Counted from the stretch's first letter, positions 1 through 15,000 are shown. The stretch is 64,000 nt of DNA from Alviniconcha marisindica (GCA_018857735.1 JABMCL010003107.1:1113501-1177500), one strand, 5' to 3'. Program-made: numbers and translations. The notes: generated by a model from the sequence alone, not told the origin.

Positions 1-22
1 TGACAGTCACGCAGTTCAGCAC
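1..22 (-). CDS. DNAJC13: DNAJC13 exon 46 (partial, runs off left edge)
   Basis: Only 22 nt are present, after acceptor CTGCGCAG. They read V-L-N-C-V-T-V in phase 0, matching the vertebrate VVNIVTSN position directly after exon 45. The remainder of the gene is outside the window. Confidence 0.85.
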
Positions 23-3000
23 CTGCGCAGACAATGAACACATGCCTCGTTTTGCAGATGTTTTGCATGTATCTTAGCAGCCTCTTAAACTTAAAGGGGA
101 ACCGAACTAGAGATGCAAGTGGGCTGACAATATGCTTCATTTAGTTGTTCCATTCAAATTTATGCAAATGACATGTTTTTCTCCATCAGATGTGAGCTCC
201 ACTGGGTGCAGCCATGCAGGTTTGCTCTTTACCCATGACAAGCAAAAAAGGGTTGGCTTGTGGAGTACTTGGCACTTTGCCACACGTTCTGGCTCAGTTT
301 ATGACGTCACTGACACAAACTGCCGGCCCCAGTATGGCAGCACATCATGGTTACGTTTTGGCAACTTTCAAACACTGATTTTTTAACAAACAGGACCAGA
401 AACCAAGTTAAAAGCTGCTGTATGTATCTCGTTTCTTCCTCCACCCCTATCAGCAGAGTCCGAGATGCGTCTTCTGTTCAATCCCCCTTTAAGAAGAGCT
501 CCCTTTGGATGAAGTTCTGCTTCACGTGTCAGCTTCTGTGAGACTGGCCTCAGGTCGCATGTGCAGATCATTCACTCTCAATCTAACAGGGGTGCGGGCA
601 GATGCACCCTTTGACAGGGGCAAGTGAGTGACGTAAAGCACTCAGATGTCATGTCATTTGACAAAATATTTATTGTCTCCTCCCACAACTACCATTTAAA
701 CCATGCATTGAACGTATGTGGAGGTTAGTGATTTAGGTCAGTGCTCTGTTGTTGTTGTTGTTTTTCACATTTCTCAGCAGGCACGTGTTTACATGACAGG
801 TGTACGTGGTGTCACTTCTGATGACCTACAGACGTGTGAGACACGCCCAGAGGCAAGGCAGCCCCATCCTCACTTCATAAGCTCAAAACTGATTCAGCAG
901 CACAGACAGACGATGCAGACTTTACAGGTTCAGCTCAGCCCAGCATGCTATTAACAAGGCAGTTCACTAATGGACTCCAAATGAACGAAACTGTGCATTA
1001 AACTTTCGTGGTCTGATTCGTTCTCCAAAGGCAGATTTCCATTATAAAGAAGTGGTCTTGATGCCCATACAAAGATGCAGCTTTGATGCCCATACAAAGA
1101 AATGGGTTTAATGCCCATACAAAGAAGTGGTTTTGATGCCCATACAAAGAAGTGGTTTTGATGCCCATACAAAGAAGTGGTTTTGATGCACATATAAAAG
1201 TGGTTTTGAAGCCTACACAAAGAAGCAGTTTTGACGCCCATACAAAAAGGTGGTTTTGATGGTCATACAAAGAAGTGGTTGTGATGCCCATACAAAGAAG
1301 TGGTTTTAATGCCTATACAAAGAAGTGGTTTGAACACCCATACGAAGAAGTGGTTTTAATGCCCATACCAAGTGGTTCTGATGCCCATACGAGTGGTTTT
1401 AATCCCAGGCCCAGCTACTGTGATTTGAGGGAGTTCCATCTACTACACATTACCATTATTGTTATTATAGATTGCTTTTGTACTTTTGTACAGTGTTCTT
1501 CTCCACTGTCAAGCAGAGTTGCTGCACTTCACATTAAAAATTTAATTTATGCACATAAATTTTTGTATGCATGCTGGGTTATTTCAGTGCTTCCATAATC
1601 CACCGGACTGTGACATGGACCGCAGGATCTTTAATGTGTATGTGATCTTTTTGCTTCCGTATACACACAGGGGAACTCTGTTTGTTTGTTTTTGCCAGGA
1701 CATCATTGTGGAGCTTTTATTTATACAGCATGCATTCTGGGGGGCCTCAGCTTAAAGTCATTTGCAAAATACATCTGTAGTGTCTGCAGACACTTTGACT
1801 GTAAAGAGTCAAAGGTGTGAAATCAGTTTCAGATTCACAAAGCTTTATGTATAAACTTTGACTCAGCTTAACACTGCGTCAAATCTCTTTGACTGCCAGG
1901 CAGAAAGACAAACACACTAAACCCAAAGACAACACAAGCTGAACAAACAACAAATGAAACAAACACACAAAATAAAACAAGAACAAAAACACATGAGAGA
2001 CAAATGCAAATAAAAAGAAACAAGTGAGCTGAACAATTCAACAAACAACAACATAAGGAACAAACTTCACAGTTAAAAGAACTCAGTCTGAAGTCACCTT
2101 CAAGACGAAAAGATGGAGTGGACATTCACTCTGAAATAGCAACATTACCTGTGAAAGAACAGTGGAACAGTCTGTTCCCAATGCGCAGTAGAAGTGGAAA
2201 ACAAAACAAAAACAAAATCAGCAAATCAGACTCAACCTTTCAGGAAAACCACCTGTCACTAAAGACGCTCTTCTCTACCCCCATGGAATGGCTGCACGCA
2301 ACGGGTCGGTAGCAATTCCTAACAGTGGTGGAACTTCAACAACATTTTGCCAAGGCAGTAGTTTTCACCTGCTGTGGAGTCTGTAATGACTGCACATAGG
2401 TTGTTAAAGGGACTTCCCATCACTCAAGGCTAAGACTGATACTTAACAGAACTCAGTCTAAAGTCACCTTCAAGATGAAAAGATGGAGTAGACATTCACT
2501 CTGAAACAGCTACATTACCTGTGAAAAAACGGCAGACTATTCTGTTCTAAATGCACAGTAGAAATGGTGAAACAAACCAAAACCAAATCAACAAATCAGC
2601 CCCAACCATTCTGGAAACTCACCAGAAATAGTTTGGCCAAACTAATGGCCAAACTGAGATTAAATGCTGCAAAATGTCTGAAGCCTTGGGCTGGGTTGCA
2701 TGAGAGCAAAATCCTGGCAAGGAATCACCTGACAGGAGTCACCTGTCTGGAAGTAGCAGCCCAGGGAGTTGGGTGGGTTGTAAAGAACACAACTTGTCAA
2801 TGGTGGCATCTAACTACTACCAAAGGGTAGAAGCCTCCTAAATATGTCGGCTGCTAGAAAGTGACTTCTGCACCAGAAATTGACATGCTGATTTCATGCA
2901 ATCTTTGTGCTAAATCAAGCATTCTGCAGATGCATGAAGTCTGCACAATGCATTAAATGAATGTTGTTCTTATTGATGATGAAACATTCCAAATTCGATG

Positions 3001-6000
3001 ATGGTCTCACAAATGGCATCAAATAAAAATAGACAGAAGAAGTCAAATTCCTTCACATTTCTTTTCCAAATGAAAACAAACGTCACCTAAGCCAGAGTTT
3101 CCCGAAGGCTCATATCCAGTTACAAGCTGTGCACTGGTGCACCTTAATCAAATTCAAACAGTGGGTGGTGGCGACTACCCACAGACCACTCCATGTGTTT
3201 GAGACTACCCACAGACCACTCCATGTGCTGAGACTACAGACCACTCCTTGTGCTGAGACTACCCACAGACCACTCCATGTGCTGAGACTACCCACAGACC
3301 ACTCCATGTGTTTGAGACTACCCACAGACCACTCCTTGTGCTGAGACTACCCACAGACCACTCCTTGTGCTGAGACTACCCACAGACCACTCCATGTGCT
3401 GAGACTACCCACAGGCCACTCCTTGTGCTGAGACTACCCACAGACCACTCCATGTGTTTGAGACTACTCACAAACCACTCCATGTGTTTGAGACTACCCA
3501 CAGGCCACTCCTTGTGCTGAGACTACCCACAGACCACTCCATGTGCTGAGACTACCCACGGGCCACTCCTTGTGCTGAGACTACCCACAGGCCACTCCTT
3601 GTGCTGAGACTACCCACAGGCCACTCCTTGTGCTGAGACTACCCACAGACCACTCCTTGTGCTGAGACTACCCACAGACCACTCCATGTGCTGAGACTAC
3701 CCACGGGCCACTCCTTGTGCTGAGACTACTCACAAACCACTCCTTGTGCTGAGACTACCCACGGGCCACTCCTTGTGCTGAGACTACCCACAGGCCACTC
3801 CTTGTGCTGAGACTACCCACAGGCCACTCCTTGTGCTGAGACTACCCACAGACCACTCCATGTGCTGAGACTACCCACGGGCCACTCCTTGTGCTGAGAC
3901 TACCCACGGGCCACTCCTTGTGCTGAGACTACCCACAGGCCACTCCTTGTGCTGAGACTACCCACGGGCCACTCCATGTGCTGAGACTACCCACAGGCCA
4001 CTCCTTGCAAAGCTTTGTGCAACCCTCCCAGGATCTACGAGGCTCCCAGCTCGAGGGGCTCCTGCTCCGCTGTCACCTTGTAGGAGTGATGGTTCTCGAA
4101 ACTGAAACTATCCACATCATGCAACCCAGCCCAGGGCCCCAACTGTCGTGCCCTGCCACCTCCGTCAGTTACCTCGAGCGTGAACTGCTGCATGCCTCCG
4201 CAGTTCTCCAGGCGAAGCAAGGCGAACAACAGCTTGAAGTGGCCGATGCACTGGATCTCAACACCTGCACAATCGGACAACAGAACAAGTATTCAGATGG
4301 CTGTGTGATGCAAGGCAAACAACAGCTTGAAGTGGTCGACGCACTGGATCTCAACACCTGCACAATCGAACAATAGACCAAATATTCACATGGCTAGGCA
4401 AAACAATTTGAAAAACAGCCTGAAGTAGCTGATGTGCTGGATCTGAACACCTGCACAAGTAAATGTGTACCAGATCAAGCATTTCAACATCTAACCATGA
4501 ATTTGTTGATTTTTCTAAATTTGCTAAGCCAGTGAAACAGCAGATGGTGCTTGATGAACTTGAAACAACAAGAGCTGCATCAAACAACAGTACTGTTACA
4601 AACTGATCACAGTAATTAAAATAGATGGATGGGTGCACTGATGCCAATTTTTTAAAAACTTTCCTCAAAGTACTGCTGGGCTGCAAAAGGTTCACTTGAT
4701 GCACTGATTCTCACCCTACTGTTTACATGTGCTGAACAAAACACATTCATGCTCTGGTAATTATAAGACTAAGACAAAGCTATGTGGCAAGTGCAGGCTC
4801 TGGTAATTATAAGACTAAGACAAAGCTATGTGGCAAGTGCAGGCTCTGGTAATTATAAGACTAAGACAAAGCTATGTGGCAAGTGCAGGCAAACTCTTGT
4901 GAGCCTGAGGATCGAGTGCCTGACAAGTACCTGGGTTGCTCTTGATGACATTGCGGAGCCCTTCCAGCGCCATTTCAATCTTGGCCAAACGCTGGGTCTG
5001 GTCAGCGCTGGCGCTTGCCGTGCCTTGCTGCTGCATCATCATCAGGGAGTGCAGGTACTGGACGCAAACACAAAAACACACCCAGCTCAAACACAGGGTC
5101 ACTGCTTCAACTCTCATTCAATGTGAGGGTCCCCAGGTCTTGAGATTATTCATGTGTGCAAAAAATTAAAAAATGTGTAAAGTACAGCAATTCTAAATTT
5201 CCCAGTAAATAAACTTTGGTACTCACACAAAGAGCACAACGATGAACAAGAGAAGCAGCAAGAGGAAAATGAGAAAAATCCCAAAAGAGAAACGGCCCCT
5301 GATACCTGTGCTTGGGAGCCAAGGAAGTCCAACAGATCAATGGTGAACCCTTTGGCATTCTGAAAAAGAAAACAAAGACAGCAGATAAGCATACAATAAT
5401 ACACTTGCTGGAGACGACTATATGTGCAGCCTTTCTTATTTTAGCTTTCATTGTGGGGCTTTTATTCACAAACACACACCCATCCATTATATCAAACCCA
5501 TACATACTCAGCAAACTTAAATGACAGAAAACAGTCACTTTAATGCACCGATGAAAACACACAATCACTTTCATTTCCCCATGAAAACAGAGTGCACTCA
5601 TGCATACATACACACACACACACACACACACACACGCATACACATCATGTGCACACATGCACCATGGTTGACTCGACCAGATGTTTCACACTAAATTTCA
5701 ATCAATTAATCATTTTGTGAGCCAGTTGGGCCTAGTGGTAAGGTGTTAGGCTGGTAAGCAGAGGGACCTCAGTTTGAATCTGCTTTGGCTCTCACTTCTC
5801 TTGAAAAGTTGTGGTCTGTGGACACTGTCTTGTGACTCTGTCTCTCACAATTAATGAAACATTAAAATGGCTCTCATCGCTGTCCATCTTAATGCAGGAG
5901 TCACTGTGGTGGTGACAGTGTAGTGACAGGTATATAATCTACCTTTCCCGCTATAGCCATACACCCCCCCCCCCACCCCCCCACCCCCGCCCCACTTCTC

Positions 6001-9000
6001 CCCGTCTCTAATAAACCTTATTGTTTCTGTGGATGTTAAGCACCATGTTTATTTACTTACTCACTTACTCTAATTAATCCATTAAATAAAGCCCACTTAC
6101 TTCTAAGGGAAATGTTGGCTGCTCATTGTAAATCCTGACAAAGATTTCTCCCACGATCAGCTCCTTGGAATGGACTTCAAACTCAAAATCTGCCCCAAAA
6201 CTCTGGTCACATTCACCCTGAAATACACAGCCAAAGACAGTGGGATGCAATAGTACACCAACAACCAGGTAAGAACACAACACATGATATGGGATGCAAA
6301 AGTACACCAACAACCAGGTAAGAACACAACATATGATATGGCATGCAAAAGTACACCAACAACCAGGTAAGCATACAACACGTGATGCTCCCTGCTTTTG
6401 CAGGCACAGCTTCCAGCTAATTCACTCACTGAAAAGGGATCCAGACAACTCTTAAGCAAGAAAGCTTGGCTTAACAGAAACTCCACCATCACTGCTTTGT
6501 TATGGATGCAAGTTTACTATTATCATGAAAGTTCTGACTTTTTGAAACAGTGAGAACAGACAGGGCTGGGGGTGGGGGGTGGTGGGGGTGGAGGGGGGTT
6601 GTCTCTTACAGTGCACATCATTATCTTTTGATACAAATGATTCTGGACAGACCATGGCAACAAGAACAAAACCAACAACAAAACGAACTGCCGTCATGTG
6701 CAAACTCGACAGAATAGGATTTTCTCGAACATTCACCCAGCAGAAAAGACCCTCTCATTTGCAAGACACAAACATTTGGCTGGGGGCATCTTTTCATAAT
6801 AAATAATAAAGATAACAAATTAATCTTGAATCACCCTCCAGGGGCTTTCTTCGCAATGATACTGTTGTGCTTTACATCAAATCAAAAGACAAACAGGTGC
6901 TATTCACAGGCACCCAAGTGCAATGTAAACACTGAACTGGTCTCCTCCATGCTTTGTTCACTAATGATGGGGATGGGCTGGGTGGGGAAGGAGGGTGGGG
7001 GATAGGGGTTGTCTGTCTCTTACATTGCGGATGGGGAAGGAGGGTGGGGGATAGGGGTGGGGGTTGTCTGTCTCTTACATTGCGGATGGGGAAGGAGGGT
7101 GGGGGATAGGGGTGGGGGTTGTCTGTCTCTTACATTGCGGATGGGGAAGGAGGGTGGGGGATAGGGGTGGGGGTTGTCTGTCTCTTACATTGCGGATGGG
7201 GAAGGAGGGTGGGGGATGGGGGTGGGGGTTGTCTGTCTCTTACACTGCGGATGGGGAAGGAGGGTGGGGGATGGGGGTGGGGGTTGTCTGTCTCTTACAC
7301 TGCGGATGGGGAAGGAGGGTGGGGGATGGGGGTGGGGGTTGTCTGTCTCTTACACTGCGGATGGGGAAGGAGGGTGGGGGATGGGGGTGGGGGTTGTCTG
7401 TCTCTTACATGCGGATGGGGAAGGAGGGTGGGGGATGGGGGTGGGGGTTGTCTGTCTCTTACACTGCGGATGGGGAAGGAGGGTGGGGGATGGGGTGGGG
7501 GTTGTCTGTCTCTTACATTGCGGATGGGGAAGGAGGGTGGGGGATGGGGGTGGGGGTTGTCTGTCTCTTACATTGCGGATGGGGAAGGAGGGTGGGGGAT
7601 AGGGGTGGGGGTTGTCTGTCTCTTACATTGCGGATGGGGAAGGAGGGTGGGGGATGGGGGTGGGGGTTGTCTGTCTCTTACACTGCGGATGGGGAAGGAG
7701 GTGGGGATGGGGGTGGGGGTTGTCTGTCTCTTACACTGCGGATGGGGAAGGAGGGTGGGGGATGGGGGTGGGGGTTCTGTCTCTTACACTGCGGATGGGG
7801 AAGGAGGTGGGGGATGGGGTGGGGTTGTCTCTCTACACTGCGGATGGGGAAGGAGGGTGGGGGATGGGGTGGGGGTTGTCTGTCTCTTACACTGCGGATG
7901 GGGAAGGAGGGTGGGGGATGGGGTGGGGGTTGTCGTCTCTTACACTGGATGGGGAAGGAGGGTGGGGGATGGGGGTGGGGTTGTCTGTCTCTTACACTGC
8001 GGTGGAGGGTGTTGTTTATGGGTGGGGAGGAGGGTGGGGGATGGTGGTGGGGGTTTGTCCGTCTCTTACACTGCTGATGGGGACGGAGGGGTGGGATAGG
8101 GGTGGGGGTTGTCTGTCTCTTACATTGTGGATGGGGAAGGGTGGGGGACGGGGGTGGGGTTTGTCTGTCTTATATTGCAGATGGGGAAGGAGGGTGGGGA
8201 AGGGTGGGGGGGGGGTTGTCTGTCTCTTACATTGCCGATGGGGAAGGAGGGTGGGGAAGGGTGGGGTGGGGGTGGGGGTTGTGTCTCTTACATTGCGGAT
8301 GGGGAAGGAGGGTGGGGGATAGGGGTGGGGGTCATTGTCTCTTACACTGCGGATGGGGAAGGAGGGTGGGGGATGGTGGGGGGTTGTCTGTCTCTTACAC
8401 TGTGGATGGGGGAGGGTGGGGGATGGTGGTGGGGGTTTGTCTGTCTCTTACACTGCTGATGGGGAAGGAGGGGTGGGATAGGGGTGGGGGTTGTCTGTCT
8501 CTTACACTGTGGATGGGGGATGGTGGTTTGTCTGTCTCTTACACTGCTGATGGGGAAGGATGGTGGGGGATGGTGGTGGGGGTTGTTTGTCTCTTACACT
8601 GCAGATGGGGAAGGAGGGTGGGGGATATAGGGGTAGGGGTCGCTGTCTCTTACATTGCGGATGGGGAAGGAGGGTGGGGGTTCTCTGTCTCTTGCAAACC
8701 CCCTGCCTTGTACACTGCGGATTGGGAATGGGGGTTGGAAATTGGGGGGGGGGGGGGGGGCGTTTTCTCTTACATTGCGAATCATTCTCTTCTGATTGTC
8801 TGCCAGGTACTCGCCAAGCTGGGCCCTGGTGGCGTTGTCCCAGATCAGGTAGGGGTTCTCCGTGTTGCAGTTGAGGATCTTGAGCAGCTGCACAGACCAA
8901 GCCCAACACAGGGGAATTAACACGGACGTCATCACATGGAACGATACAGTCAAGCCTCAACCAATGCCAACGCGTGCACTGAAGTTGTTTGTGTGATACC

Positions 9001-12000
9001 GTAGGCTAGGGTGCACAATTCAAATAATCATCTCCATACTTTCTGTTATGATAGCCGAAGCCGAGCTGTACTATTCAAACAATCACTACCAAGTACCATT
9101 ATTTACTGTTGTGACAGTAGAGGCTGAGGTGTACTATTCAATCACTACCATTATTTACGAGCAGAGGCTGAAGTGTACTATTCAATCACTACCATTATTT
9201 ACTAGCAGAGGCTGAAGTGTACTATTCAATCACTACCATTATTTACTGTCATAACAGCAGAGTGTACTATTCAAACAATCACTACCATCATTTACTGACA
9301 TGACAGCACAGGCAGAAGTGTACCATTCAATCACTAATACTATTTACCATTATAACAGTAGAGGCTGAGGTGTACTATTCAATCACTACCATCATTTACT
9401 GACATGACAGGTCAGGCAGAAGTGTACTATTCAAACATTTTATTTTTATTTTTTACCTCTGAAGGCTCAGGGTCAGCCAGTTTGCGTGCCAGGTAGGGTG
9501 TCAACATGGCCATCAGTGATTTCTTCACTGTGGGGTTGTCAGGTGGCCCACCTTCCTCTTTCTGGTCGTTGTGGTAGCCAGCCAGGCGGGCGCAGGCAAA
9601 GATGCTCTGTTTGGCAAGCTGGTTGGCTGCTTCCTGTTGACACAGCATGAGTGCACACACATGGTAAGCATTGCAGGCACAGCTTTTGCACATGGAGAAG
9701 ATGAAACAACGTTCACATATATATTTAAAAAAAATAGTAACAGACCATATGCAGGTGGTGATATGCGGGTGATCACTTTTTTGTATGCGGGTAATCACTT
9801 TTTTGTAGGCCAGTGATCACTGTTTTGTAGGCCGATGTTCACTATTTTGAATGCAGGTGATCACTTTTTGGGATGCAGGTGATTGCTATTTTGTATGCAG
9901 GTGATCACTTTTTGGTAGGTCGGTGATCACTTTTTTAAATACAGGTGATCACTATTTTGTATGTGGGTGATTGCTATTTTGTATGCAGGTGATCACTTTT
10001 TTTGCATGCAGGTGACCACTTTTTTGTATGCGGGTGATCACTTTTTAGCAGGCAGGTGATTGCTACTTTGTATGCAGGTGACCACTTTTTTGTATGCAGG
10101 TAATCACTTTTTTTTGCATGCAGGTGATCACTACTTTGTATGTGGGTGATCACCTTTTAGCATGCAGGTGATCACTACTTTGTATGCATGTGATCACTTT
10201 TTTTTTTGATATGCATGTGATCACTTTTTTGCATGCAGGTGATCACTACTTTGTATACAGGTGATCACTTGTTCTCTCCTTGCAAGCCTTTATAGCTAGC
10301 ACTTTTTATAGTGTTTAACACGGTACTCAACAAGTGACATGTTAAAAACTACAGAGTGTGAGAAACCCACTGCCCACTGACAGTGCTACATTTCATAGTT
10401 GGCATAATATATCATACCTTACCAGAAACTTTTGTCACATTTCCCACAAAAGAAGCCAGCAGCCACAGCGCAGCCAATCCTCATCCTACCAAAAACGCAT
10501 CTACCTCACAACAGCATAAGGCAGACCTCTGCTACTCACTGGATTCTAGCCCCAAATAAACGGTTATAGTAACGTCTGCAGCAGTCACCATTCATTTCCA
10601 CATCTTAGGATTAGTCTGAATACCATTCATTTCCACATCTTAGATTAGTTTGAATACCATTCATTTCCACATCTTAGATTAGTTTGAATAATATTAGTAG
10701 TTGGGTAATATCTCAGACCTATTTTCCGCAAAAACAATCTGTGCGCCGTGTCCAGGTGAAACCATTGACACTGGCATTGAAGTGACCTGCATGAGGGGGG
10801 TAATGCAAACATTTACATTGATGTTTATGCAGAAAAGCAGCTGGGGGGAAAAAAGTTTGAAAGAGAGTGAAAAAGAAAGGATGGGAAAACAGCTGCATGC
10901 ACAAAATCTCACCCAGCCCTGGGTCCAGCACAGGAACAAAACCATTTCTCCAAACACAGTTTATTAGCAATTATATGTTAATGTCCTGTCAGTCACACCA
11001 GGTCACCTCAGGATGACTCTTAATATGAACAACGTGTGTGTCACTGGACAGATCAAGCCAAGCCAGACATGCAGGAATTAACACAGACGTCATCACGTGG
11101 AATGATACAGTCAAGCCTAAACCACTGCCAACACATGCACTAAAGTTGTTGTTTTTTGACACAAAACACAAAAAACACAAAACCCCACATAACACAGACC
11201 TGCTGATTGGACTCCTGGCTCTTCTCCACGCCTCCCTCGTCCAGCGTGAAGTCGTATTTGAAGAGGTTGGGCAGCAGGTGCCAGAGCACACCTGACTGGA
11301 ACAGGTTGGTCTGCAGCCAGAAGTCCACGCAGAAGGCGCTCACACACTCCGTCACCACCGTGCACAGTCGAGCCAGGTTCTGGGGCAGGAGAGAAAGCCA
11401 AGGCTGAATGTGACCGCAAGATGCCCCCCTCATGTACTGGTGGCATTTTGTTATGATGGGAATGGACAGCAAACTGACTTAGTGGGTGGCTATGCCCCCC
11501 CCCCCCCCCTCCAAAACATTTTGAATCATGACAATAAAATAAAAAAAACTGTTTAAAAGGTGAGAAAAAAATAAACACACACACACACACACACACACAA
11601 ATAAAACCTATTTAAATAAGTTTCTGGGAAATGTGCATGAGCCAGTCAATACACAAAGCAGATATGAAATGGAAAAAAATGAAACAAAAAAGCAACGACC
11701 ACAACAACAACAAAAACCAGACACAAATAAGCACCTTGAAGTAGAGGATTCTGCAGAGATCCCTGATGATGCCAGAGCATTCCTGAATCTTCTCACGGCA
11801 TCCCTCAAACTGAGCTGCCACTGAGTAACACTTGGATATGTTGAGGCACACCTGTCAAACACACACACACCTACATGCAAAACTGGAATCACACACAAGA
11901 GTCAAAATAATGAATCCACGGTGCACTATCTCACACAGATACTGCAAAACTAAAGGGAACAAGAACTTGTTCCGTTATAAGATGCTGTTTCACACTGGAC

Positions 12001-15000
12001 CAGTACCACCATGAGGAATATTTATATTACTTGGTGGGGGTGGTAATGAAACCAGCTAGCATTGTCTTTTCTATAATCATTGTTCTCATCCAGAAGAACC
12101 TCTATATACGGATGTAACATTACAAAAGTTGCTGAGTTTAGTTAAGATGATGGTATCTATGTGCTCAAAAAAGCCTGTGTGCATTCCAGCCTGTGTGTTG
12201 GAAGTTTCCCCAACTGGTGTCTTTGAAACAGTTCCAATACTCATCAGACTGACGAGGGTCCTTCCTCATCCTTTCAAGGAAGGCCACCAGGCCCTGCCCC
12301 TTTCTTCACCCATCTCTTCCACACACCCATGATCGAAATCCTAGCAATTACAATCACCAAGGTGTCCCAGCAGGGTAGGGGGCGTGGATGGAAAGTTTCA
12401 GTGTTCAAACTTAGAGGATGAGAGTGGGGTGGATTTTAAATGTTCCAGCAGCATGGGGAGTAGTGCGTGGGGACATTTGAGTGTTCTGGTGTGTGGGGTG
12501 GGGAGCCACGGGCCATGTCTGCAGTGTACTGTTCCCCCAGAGAACCAGATGCCATTCCACTATTACAGCTGTCCCCAGCATTTGACCAACCTGTACTGCC
12601 AGGTCGTCCGGACTGCTGGACTGGCTCAGCACACTGACACACCTGGTGAACGCATCATGGAGCACCTGTCAGAGGATGAAAATCAAAACACCGTTAAATG
12701 TTCAGCCTTCAGACTTCCACGGCATCTTGGCTTTGTCAGAAATGGCTACCTGAGAAAAAAACTGAATCAATCTGTATTGACACCCCCCCCCCCCCCACAA
12801 TTTTTTTATATTTTTATAAATGCACAACAATATTCATAGCCTTTATCAGCTGAATCAACACACAGGGGAGTTAATCAGCACTCAAAATACATCACACAAG
12901 TACAACAACAAAGATTTGAGTCACCTACGTGTAACTCTCACCTGGCATGCGTGTAAACATAAGGTACATAAACTCCACCAGAGGTACATCCTTGTTTCTT
13001 TATCAGCTGAACCACAGCAAAGCCAACAAATGAGAAAGGATGTACAAGGTGGCGGTGAGAGCAAGAGGAGAGAGTGAGAAAGAGACAGACAGAGGAAGAG
13101 AGGAGAGGAGAGAGAGGGTGGAAGGCAAAGACACCCGAAGACACAGCTGACCAATACAGGAGAGAAGAGAGAGGGTGGAAGGCAAAGACACCCGAAGACA
13201 CAGCTGACCAATAGAGGAGAGAAGAGAGAGGGTGGAAGGCAAAGACACCAAAGACACCCAAAGACACAGCTGACCAATAGAGGAGAGAGAGAGAGGGTGG
13301 AAGGCAAAGACACCCAAAGACACGCGCCAAAGGGGAGGGAAGTGGAGGCAAGACACAAGCGTGACCAATAGAGGAGAGAAGAGAGAGGGTGGAAGGCAAA
13401 GACACCCAAAGACACAGCTACAATAGAGGAGAGAAGAGAGAGGGTGGAAGGCAAAGACACCCAAAGACACAGCTGACCAATAGAGGAGAGAAGAGAGAGG
13501 GTGGAAGGCAAGAAGACACCCAAAGACACAGCTGACCAATAGAGGAGAGAAGAGAGAGGGTGGAAGGCAAAGACACCCAAAGACACAGCTGACCAATAGA
13601 GGAGAGAAGAGAGAGGGTGGAAGGCAAAGACACCCAAAGACACAGCTGACCAATAGAGAGAAGAGAGGTGGAAGGCAAAAGACACCCAAGACACAGCGAC
13701 AATAGAGGAGAGAGAGAGAGGGTGGAAGGCAAAGACACCCAAAGACACAGCTGACCAATAGAGGAGAGAAGAGAGAGGGGGGAAGGCAAAGACACCCAAA
13801 GACACAGCTGACCAATAGAGGAGAGAAGAGAGAGGGTGGAAGGCAAAGACACCAAGCACAGCTGACCAATAAGAGAAAAGAGAGTGGAGCAAGACCAAGA
13901 CACGCTGACCAATAGAGGAGAGAAGAGAGAGGGTGGAAGGCAAAGACACCCAAAGACACAGCTACCAATAGAGGAGAGAGAGGAGGGTGGAAGGCAAAGA
14001 CACCCAAAGACACAGCTGACCAATAGAGGAGAGAAGAGAGAGGGTGGAAGGCAAAGACACCCAAAGAAGACACAGCTGACCAATAGAGGAGAGAAGAGAG
14101 AGGGTGGAAGGCAAAGACACCCAAAGACACAGCTGACCAATAGAGGAGAGAAGAGAGAGGTGGAAGGCAAAGACACCCAAAGACACAGCTGACCAATAGA
14201 GGAGAGAAGAGAGAGGGTGGAAGGCAAAGACACCCAAAGACACAGCTGACCAATAGAGGAGAGAAGAGAGAGGGTGGAAGGCAAAGACACCCAAAGACAC
14301 AGCTGACCAATAGAGGAGAGAAGAGAGAGGGTGGAAGGCAATGAACAAGACACAGCTGACCAATAGAGGAGAGAAGAGAGAGGGTGGAAGGCAAAGACAC
14401 CCAAACACAGCTGACCAATAGAGGAGAGAAGAGAGAGGGTGGAAGGCAAAGACACCCAAAGACACAGCTGACCAATAGAGGAGAGAAGAGAGAGGGTGGA
14501 AGGCAAAGACACCCGAAAAGACACAGCTGACCAATAGAGGAGAGAAGAGAGAGGGTGGAAGGCAAAGACACCCAAAGACACAGCTGACCAATAGAGGAGA
14601 GAAGAGAGAGGGTGGAAGGCAAAGACACCCAAAGACACGAAGCACAGCTGACCAATAGAGGAGGAAGAGAGAGGGTGGAAGGCAAAGACACCCAAAGACA
14701 CAGCTGACCAATAGAGGAGGAGAGAGAGGGTGGAAGGCGAAGACACCCAAGACACAGCTGACCAATAGAGGAGAGAAGAGAGAGGGTGGAAGGCAAAGAC
14801 ACCCAAAGACACAGCTGACCAATAGAGGAGAGAAGAGAGAGGGTGGAAGGCAAAGACACCCAAAGACACAGCTGACCAATAGAGGAGAGAAGAGAGAGGG
14901 TGGAAGGCAAAGACACCCAAAGACACCGGAGACACAGAACTGAACCATACAGAGGAGAGGAGAGAGAGGGTGGAAGGCAAAGACACCCAAAGACACCCGA

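Noticed and set aside
3170..4012. Regularly spaced direct repeats resembling a CRISPR array
   Set aside because: The units are head to tail with no unique spacers, and this is an animal gene intron.
5715..5790. Possible tRNA gene (A and B boxes)
   Set aside because: It is the head of a SINE with a long non-tRNA body and target duplications. The cloverleaf does not pair properly.
7064..8920. Plus-strand open frames of 236-337 codons (repeats of [11 protein letters not shown])
   Set aside because: Translations of the 55-bp G-rich array. The three frames are interchangeable because the period shifts frame, and there is no non-repeat coding sequence.
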